This document shows positions 58,371 to 64,000 of a stretch of 64,000 nucleotides of DNA, in pieces. The stretch's first letter is position 1. Each line of letters starts with the position of its first letter. The notes below the pieces were generated by a model. The model was not told the DNA's origin. It searched no databases and saw only the letters and a program-made list of their open reading frames with translations. The stretch is from Anaerotruncus sp. MC2020 (GTDB lineage: Bacteria > Bacillota > Clostridia > Oscillospirales > Ruminococcaceae), in contig KL370841.1 of assembly GCA_000701945.1 (NCBI GenBank), forward strand, positions 337,150 through 401,149, in the 5' to 3' direction. The translations under genes and the position numbers were made by a program.

Positions 58371-58717
58371 TACCTTTATTATAAGGGGAGCACGGGCAGC
58401 TTGTACGTATAAGCTGTTAGCTGTTAGCCTTTAGTCGTTAGCTAATTGTATCGTCTTGCGGTGACATATATTTTAACAGTTGTCTGCGTCAGCGGACATC
58501 GCGGGCGGTTGACTGTGAACCGACAGATAACAGCTCGGCAGACAACGGTACAAGCCAACGCTTATATATTATAAATGTAGCGAAACTGTGAATTATATAA
58601 TACAACTTTGGATTTGTACAGACACACAGGGCTTTCAATATGACAACTTTCACTAAATTTGTACGCTTTTTTTGTAGTTGTCCATTCATTTTTTCCACCT
58701 AATCTGCAAATTGTGGG
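58371..58717. other. Intergenic region between divergent operons
   Basis: About 350 bp without a supported gene. It contains several GTTAGC-like repeats near 58413-58440 and AT-rich sequence further right. Confidence 0.55.
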
Positions 58718-58746
58718 TTGTGAACAATTGGTGAACAAGGTATAAT
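58718..58746 (+). promoter_or_regulatory. Promoter of xylanase gene
   Basis: TTGTGA (58718-58723), 17 bp, TATAAT (58741-58746), followed by a leader of about 50 nt with GAGGAG before the start. Confidence 0.72.
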
Positions 58747-58804
58747 GAGATAAAATGAATAAGTAGGGGCAACCCAAATCTAAGGAAATGAGGAGATGAT
58801 CTTT

Positions 58805-61800
58805 ATGAACAGGAAAAAACTGTATGCAGCTCTGACAGCAGCGGCTACCTTTGCAACATCATTTGCTTCAATGCCGCAGCTCATGACTGCAACACAGGCT
58901 GCCGAGGTCACATACGACAGCTTCGATGTCAGCTATGACGGATGGTACGGAACCGATGAGGCTAACAATATCGTTCCCGTAGAGAACGAGGGCATCGGTG
59001 GATCAAGAGCCATGGCTGCAACAAACCGTAAGTCGCCTTCCGAGGGCGCTCAGTCAATGAAGGGTCTGTATCTGTTGGGCGGAGTTAAGTACAACTACTC
59101 TGTTAACGTTTACAGCGAGACTGATGAGACTTTCCACCTCTCGCTTCTCTACTACGATGGAAAGACGGAGAAGCCCACAACAGTCGAGATCGCTACAAAG
59201 AAAGTGAAAGCAGGCGAGTGGACAGAGCTTTCAGGCTCATACAAGGCTCCTACGGGCGCTTATGACGACACTCTCACGATCACTACCGACGGCACCGATG
59301 ACTTCATGTTCGATGATTTCAAGATCACAACAAAGAAGTCAACTGCCGAGGCTCTTGCAGCTCCCGCAGGAAAGGGACTCAAGGATGAGTTCGGTGCTTA
59401 CTTCCGCGTAGGAAATATCTTTAACAGCGGTACGATAAAAAATGACGCTATCAAGGGTATCATCCTCAAGGATCACAACGCAATAGAGTGTGAGAACGAG
59501 ACAAAGCCTGATGCTACACTTGTTCAGAACGGCTCTACTGATACAAATATCAAGGTATCCCTCAACAGCTGTGCTGCTATGTGTGACTTTGCACAGAAGA
59601 ACGGCATAGGCTTCAGAGGACATACTCTCGTATGGCACAGCCAGTCGCCCGAGTGGTTCTTCAAGAGCAACGGCAACTGGTGCAGCAAGTCACAGATGGA
59701 TCAGCGTATGGAAAGCTACATCAAGAATATGTTCAATGCTTTCGCTACACAGTATCCTAACCTTGACCTCTTCGCATACGACGTATGTAACGAGGTAATC
59801 GCCGACGGTTCATCTACCGGTATCCGTCAGGCAGGTACAGGCGGCGGACAGTCCAAGTGGGTATCCGTTTACGGAGATAACTCCTTCGTTGAGAAGGCGT
59901 TCACCTATGCAAGAAAGTACGCTCCCAAGAACTGCAAGCTCTACTACAACGACTATAACGAGTTCGCAGGCGATAAGAAGAACTGCATCAAGAACACTAT
60001 CCTCAAGCCTCTCGCTCAGAAGGGCGTGCTCGACGGTATGGGAATGCAGTCGCATATCAGCGCTGCTGCAAGCAATGCATGGGGCGATACGAACTCCTAC
60101 CTCGCTGCAATGGACGACTACCTCAGCCTCGGTATCGACGTTCAGGTAACTGAGCTCGATATTTCCACAGAGGGCGGCAAGTTCTCCCTCGACCAGCAGG
60201 CTACAAAGTATAAAGCTATCTTCCAGCACGCTGTTGACTGGAATAAGAATCACCCCAATGGTCCTAACGTAACTCTCATTCAGGTATGGGGTCCTACAGA
60301 CAACAACTCTTGGGTAGGTACAGATAAGAACTCGGGCAGAAGCAATGCTCCTCTTCTCTACACAGGCAATTATCAGCCCAAGCAGTGCTACACAGCGATC
60401 CAGTCCATCATTCCCGACAGCCAGTGGACAACAGGTATCCCGTACACAGGCCCCGGCGGAGGAACCTATACACCTCCTTCGTACGACCCCGATGAGAACG
60501 GCTACTACTTCCACGCAACTTTCGAGAGCGGCACAGACGGCTTCCAGGGCAGAGGCGCAGCTTCTGTTTCCAAGGCAAGCGGCGGCTACAACAGCAGCAA
60601 TGCCCTCCTCTGTGAAGGCAGAACAGCTACATGGAACGGTGCAGCTATCTCACTCAGCCCTGCATTCAAGGCTGGCGAGTCCTACAGCTTCTCTGTTAAC
60701 GCAATGACCAAGGACGGCGGCGATACGACCACGTTCAAGTTCACAATGCAGTACACAGACGCTTCAGGCGAGACAAAATACAGCGAGATCGCAAGCGGCA
60801 CAGCGCCCAAGGGCGAGTGGGTACAGCTTGCTAATACACAGTACACTATCCCTGCAGGCGCTTCAGATATGCAGGTATACGTTGAAACAACTGACGAGGA
60901 CGTAACAAACGACTTCTACATCGACGAGGCTATCGGCGCTGTTAAGGGTACACAGGTAAAGGGACCCGGACAGCCTACGGTTGTCGTTAAGAAGAAGCTC
61001 CTCGGCGATACAGACTTCGACGGCAGGATCTCTGCATTCGACCTCATCGGCGCACGTCAGGTGCTCCTCGGCACAAACAAGGATTCTATGGCTAAGAAGA
61101 ACGCAGACGTTGACCAGAGTGGCGAAGTTGAGATGAACGACCTCGTTCTCCTTCAGGAATTCGTCCTCGGCAAGATAAAGGAATTCCCCGACAACAAGCC
61201 CCCTGTAACAGCACTTGATCCCTCACAGTATGAGACCAAGTTCAACGGCATCACACTCGCAGAAAGCTTCAAGAAGGAAGGCGAGAACAACCCGCTTTAC
61301 ACTCAGCGTTTCGGTGCTGACCCCGGCTGGCTCGTATATGACGGCAGACTCTACGTTTACACAACAGCTGATCAGTTCGAGTACAAGAACGGTCAGCTCG
61401 TAGAAAACGCATATTCTTCAGGTTATATCAACTGCTTATCATCAGCAGACCTCGTAAACTGGACTGACCACGGTCAGATCCCTGTTGCAAAGACAAGAGT
61501 AAACGGCACACCTATCGCAAGATGGGCTAACAATGCATGGGCTCCTGACGCTGCTTGGAAGAAGATCAACGGACAGGATAAGTTCTTCCTTTACTTCGCA
61601 AACAACGGTTCAGGTATCGGCGTTATCACAGCTGATGACCCGACATTCACAAAGAATGTAAAGGATCCCCTTGGCAAGGAGCTTATTTCAAGAAGCACAC
61701 CCAACAGTAACGTAACTTGGCTCTTCGATCCCGGCGTTTACTATGACCCCGATACAGATACAGCTATCATGGCATACGGCGGCGGCGTTCCTTCGGGACA

Positions 61801-62644
61801 GGCTGCTCAGACAAAGCAGGGACGTATTGTTCAGCTTGGCGATGACATGATCTCTATCAAGGGTACACCCTTCGATCCCGGCACACCTTACCTCTTTGAG
61901 GACTCAAGCATGATCAAGATCGGCGACACATGGTACTATTCATTCTGCCACAACTGGAGTGTTCCCGGCGGTGCAAGTGTAAACGGCAATTCGTTCGGCA
62001 GTGCTGATATCGGTTACATGACATCAAAGAACCCGCTCGGCGGCTACCAGTACCAGGGCGTTGTATTCAAGAACACAGGTACACAGAGACTTGACAACGG
62101 CGGTAACAACCACCACTCGGTTATCGAATTCAAGGGCAGCTACTACGTTCTTTATCACTCACGCAGACTTGAGATGAATATGGGCGTTAACGGCGGCAAG
62201 GGTCTTAACTACAGATCGCCTTGTATCGATAAGGCAACATTAAGCAACGGAAAGATCACCTGCAGCGGTTCACAGAAGGGCGTAAGCCAGCTTGAGAACC
62301 TCAATGCATATGAGAAGGTTCAGGCTGAGACAATGTCTAACCAGTCCAAGAACATTTCTATCACAGGTATCAGCGATACAAAGGTAAAGGCTAAGAAGGG
62401 CGATTGGATCAAGGTCAGCGGCGTTGACCTTAGCAAGGGCGTTTCTTCCATCACTGTAAAGGGCAGCGGCAACGCAACAGTTAAGTTCTGCGTAGGCTCT
62501 GCTACAGGTACCTGCATCGGCTACGGCGAGCTCAACGGCAGCGAGAATACGCTTGCAGCAGTAGAGAACGACGTAACAGGCGTAAAGGATATCTACATGG
62601 TATTCAGCGGCGACTGCGAGTTCGATTACTGGCAGCTCGCATAA
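58805..62644 (+). CDS. Cellulosomal bifunctional xylanase: CBM22-GH10-CBM22-dockerin-GH43-CBM6
   Basis: 1279-aa secreted enzyme; ATG 58805 is favoured over 58796 because of its spacing to GAGGAG. It has a signal peptide at about 1-33 and a CBM22-like domain at about 35-175. GH10 spans about 190-542, with the acid/base Glu in AYDVCNEVI near 328 and the nucleophile in VTELDIS near 449. A second CBM22-like domain follows at about 565-712. The dockerin lies at about 735-795 (GDTDFDGRISAFD and ADVDQSGEVEMND, both Ca loops intact). GH43-like five-blade propeller segments run over about 812-1160 (RFGADPGWLVYDGRLYVY, WAPDAAWKKINGQ, HHSVIEFKGSYYVLYHS), with a CBM6-like domain at the end (EKVQAETMSNQSKNISI, DWIKVSGVDL). 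It should cut xylan and remove side chains or xylobiose ends while docked on the cellulosome. Confidence 0.95.
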   Translation: MNRKKLYAALTAAATFATSFASMPQLMTATQAAEVTYDSFDVSYDGWYGTDEANNIVPVENEGIGGSRAMAATNRKSPSEGAQSMKGLYLLGGVKYNYSVNVYSETDETFHLSLLYYDGKTEKPTTVEIATKKVKAGEWTELSGSYKAPTGAYDDTLTITTDGTDDFMFDDFKITTKKSTAEALAAPAGKGLKDEFGAYFRVGNIFNSGTIKNDAIKGIILKDHNAIECENETKPDATLVQNGSTDTNIKVSLNSCAAMCDFAQKNGIGFRGHTLVWHSQSPEWFFKSNGNWCSKSQMDQRMESYIKNMFNAFATQYPNLDLFAYDVCNEVIADGSSTGIRQAGTGGGQSKWVSVYGDNSFVEKAFTYARKYAPKNCKLYYNDYNEFAGDKKNCIKNTILKPLAQKGVLDGMGMQSHISAAASNAWGDTNSYLAAMDDYLSLGIDVQVTELDISTEGGKFSLDQQATKYKAIFQHAVDWNKNHPNGPNVTLIQVWGPTDNNSWVGTDKNSGRSNAPLLYTGNYQPKQCYTAIQSIIPDSQWTTGIPYTGPGGGTYTPPSYDPDENGYYFHATFESGTDGFQGRGAASVSKASGGYNSSNALLCEGRTATWNGAAISLSPAFKAGESYSFSVNAMTKDGGDTTTFKFTMQYTDASGETKYSEIASGTAPKGEWVQLANTQYTIPAGASDMQVYVETTDEDVTNDFYIDEAIGAVKGTQVKGPGQPTVVVKKKLLGDTDFDGRISAFDLIGARQVLLGTNKDSMAKKNADVDQSGEVEMNDLVLLQEFVLGKIKEFPDNKPPVTALDPSQYETKFNGITLAESFKKEGENNPLYTQRFGADPGWLVYDGRLYVYTTADQFEYKNGQLVENAYSSGYINCLSSADLVNWTDHGQIPVAKTRVNGTPIARWANNAWAPDAAWKKINGQDKFFLYFANNGSGIGVITADDPTFTKNVKDPLGKELISRSTPNSNVTWLFDPGVYYDPDTDTAIMAYGGGVPSGQAAQTKQGRIVQLGDDMISIKGTPFDPGTPYLFEDSSMIKIGDTWYYSFCHNWSVPGGASVNGNSFGSADIGYMTSKNPLGGYQYQGVVFKNTGTQRLDNGGNNHHSVIEFKGSYYVLYHSRRLEMNMGVNGGKGLNYRSPCIDKATLSNGKITCSGSQKGVSQLENLNAYEKVQAETMSNQSKNISITGISDTKVKAKKGDWIKVSGVDLSKGVSSITVKGSGNATVKFCVGSATGTCIGYGELNGSENTLAAVENDVTGVKDIYMVFSGDCEFDYWQLA

Positions 62645-62687
62645 TCAAGAACTAAAAGGAGCATAGCTCCGAACCATCAGGTTATGA

Positions 62688-62722
62688 CCCGCTGCCGTTG
62701 ACTGCACTACAGCGGCAGCGGG
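62688..62722 (+). terminator. Hairpin after xylanase gene
   Basis: CCCGCTGCCG / CGGCAGCGGG 10-bp stem, 43 bp past the stop, with no long T run. Confidence 0.6.
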
Positions 62723-62801
62723 ATTATAATAATTCCGAACTTTATGAGTTCGCTGCGAAATGAGCGGACTCCGTATGTAAGGGTAGGGACAAATCAGAAA
62801 T

Positions 62802-62836
62802 CAGCCGTGTTTTTTGGGGTACACGGCTGTTTTTCT
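62802..62836 (+). terminator. Intrinsic terminator
   Basis: CAGCCGTGT / ACACGGCTG stem with a T run, probably the main end of the xylanase transcript. Confidence 0.82.
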
Positions 62837-62839
62837 TTA

Positions 62840-63122
62840 TAGGGATAAGCACGTAGATAGGGGAAAAAGTCGTGTAAAGACAAATTTTGAAAATACTATC
62901 AAAATATCCACCGATTCTACATTTTATGAGTTGTAATTATTACTCATAAGTGATATTATATTAACAGAACAGAGAAAGCCCCGCGGGTTCGGCAGCGGGC
63001 ACATTAACTACGAAATCTTCTTAATCATCCCTCATTATGCGGCTTCACACTGTGGCGCCGCATTTTGCTGTCCGCACGACAGCACGGGATTAAGTTTAAA
63101 TAAAAAAATATCTCCGAAATGT
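62840..63122. other. Intergenic region with a possible small RNA
   Basis: No coding gene seen. TTGTAA (62931-62936), 17 bp, TATTAT (62954-62959) would start a transcript near 62965 containing a GC-rich hairpin (62978-63000) and ending near the GCGGC/GCCGC hairpin at 63039-63061. Confidence 0.35.
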
Positions 63123-63151
63123 TTGACAAACGCGGAGGAGTGTGCTATACT
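63123..63151 (+). promoter_or_regulatory. Promoter of aldolase-family gene
   Basis: TTGACA (63123-63128), 17 bp, TATACT (63146-63151). Confidence 0.82.
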
Positions 63152-63226
63152 ATAAAAAGACAAAATCAATTTAATGCATAAAAGCTTAAAAGTGTAAAAG
63201 TATAAAGCGTGAAAGGATTTGAGGGT

Positions 63227-64000
63227 ATGAAGGAAATATCAAAGCTCATGGATTACAGACCTGATATCAAGGTCATCGATGCAACGCTCCGCGACGGCGG
63301 TCTCGTGAACGAGTTCCGATTCAGCGACGATTTCGTAAAGGCGCTGTACAACGCTAACCTCCGCGCAGGAGTTGACTATATGGAGTTCGGCTACAAGGGC
63401 GACAGGGAGATGTTCGACGAGAGCAAGTTCGGACCGTGCAAGTTCTGCGATGACGACTACATCCGCTCGATAGTCGGCGAGAACAACACCGACCTCAAGA
63501 TAGCGGTAATGGCTGACGTCGGACGCTGCAACTACAAGAACGACATACACGACCGCAGCGAGAGCCCTGTTGACCTCATTCGCGTGGCGACCTACCTGCA
63601 CCAGATACCCACTGCGGTTGACATGATAGAGGACGCAAAGAGCAAGGGGTACGAGGTAAGCTGCAATATCATGGCGATATCGAACGCTCAGGAGACCGAC
63701 GTGAAGGTCGCGCTCGATATCCTTGGCAAGTCGCCTGTTGACACGTTCTACATCGTTGACAGCTTCGGCGCGCTCTACCCCGAGCAGATAGCGCGAATAG
63801 CGAGCCTGTACGGCGAGGTAGCCGAGAAATATGGCAAGAAGCTCGGTATGCACGCTCACAACAACCAGCAGCTCGCGTTTGCGAACACGATAGAGGCAGT
63901 CGGCGACGGAGTTGACTGGCTCGACGCGACATACGCAGGCATGGGCAGAGGCGCAGGCAACTGCGCAATGGAGCTTCTTCTGGGCTTCCTGAAGAACCCC
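63227..64000 (+). CDS. HMGL-like aldolase family enzyme (3' partial)
   Basis: ATG 63227 after GAAAGGATTTGAGGG; 258 codons are present and the frame is open at the window end. The TIM-barrel start is VIDATLRDGGLVNEF, the DRE-TIM metal/arginine motif (here LRDGG). Further segments are YIVDSFGALYPEQIARIA and the metal-binding GMHAHNNQQLAFANT. It resembles 4-hydroxy-2-oxovalerate aldolase and related pyruvate-type aldolases. In many gut Firmicutes similar proteins are fused to or lie beside nucleotide-sugar enzymes; the C-terminus is not visible here. Confidence 0.88.
   Translation, partial: MKEISKLMDYRPDIKVIDATLRDGGLVNEFRFSDDFVKALYNANLRAGVDYMEFGYKGDREMFDESKFGPCKFCDDDYIRSIVGENNTDLKIAVMADVGRCNYKNDIHDRSESPVDLIRVATYLHQIPTAVDMIEDAKSKGYEVSCNIMAISNAQETDVKVALDILGKSPVDTFYIVDSFGALYPEQIARIASLYGEVAEKYGKKLGMHAHNNQQLAFANTIEAVGDGVDWLDATYAGMGRGAGNCAMELLLGFLKNP

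Overview
The window looks like a chromosomal segment of a fibre-degrading Ruminococcus (Oscillospiraceae). The evidence is three dockerin-bearing secreted proteins, one of them a large GH10/GH43 xylanase of cellulosome type, Thr-rich linkers, near-consensus sigma-A promoters with 17-bp spacers, and strong Shine-Dalgarno sites. The genus is an inference from the dockerins and general gene style. Two perfect 16-bp parS-like palindromes (8751 and 14023) suggest the left part lies in the origin-proximal ParB-binding domain.

Layout. 1-6.9 kb: the end of a TipA-type MerR regulator, an ECF sigma/anti-sigma pair, and an ABC exporter with its own two-component system. 7-8.7 kb: a radical SAM/SPASM enzyme translationally coupled to a secreted Thr-rich repeat protein with a dockerin. 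8.8-13.2 kb: RidA, a TetR regulator, a lipoprotein, a YoaP-like acetyltransferase, a DUF2262-like protein and a P-loop kinase. 13.3-22.4 kb: an AT-rich orphan gene pair, tRNA-Ser, a metallo-hydrolase, CorA, a membrane-anchored M4 protease and a large dockerin protein. 22.7-33.9 kb: c-di-GMP signalling, including a hybrid kinase, solute-binding lipoprotein, REC-GGDEF-EAL and Hpt operon. 34.5-38.1 kb: an RNA ligase beside four tRNAs, a small-ORF/XRE cassette, Fic and Ogt. 38.2-45.7 kb: a B12-type radical SAM enzyme among many gene fragments, a second copy of the kinase/methyltransferase module, a second tRNA cluster and a second small-ORF/XRE cassette. 45.7-51 kb: a decayed integrative element with a Tn916-like integrase next to tRNA-Glu. 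51.4-58.3 kb: a seven-gene operon built on a vWA/PP2C/Ser-Thr kinase triad. 58.8-62.6 kb: the bifunctional xylanase. 63.2 kb to the end: an aldolase-family enzyme.

Repeated themes. The segment is shaped by duplication and decay. A module made of promoter, P-loop kinase, methyltransferase and a variable small cargo gene occurs complete once (43 kb), with an in-frame-deleted methyltransferase once (12.6 kb), and as a promoter-plus-tail scar once (19.4 kb). A further methyltransferase tail precedes another cargo gene at 42.5 kb. The tRNA cluster plus small-ORF/XRE cassette is also present twice. Fragments of a relaxase, an integrase, an esterase, a YoaP acetyltransferase and a GyrI-like domain mark repeated mobile-element traffic.

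Most likely novelties: the radical SAM enzyme paired with a dockerin-carrying repeat substrate; the kinase/methyltransferase cargo module; the paired small-ORF/XRE cassettes; and the solute-binding-protein-linked phosphorelay into a c-di-GMP effector. All functional statements are from reading the sequence, without database searches.
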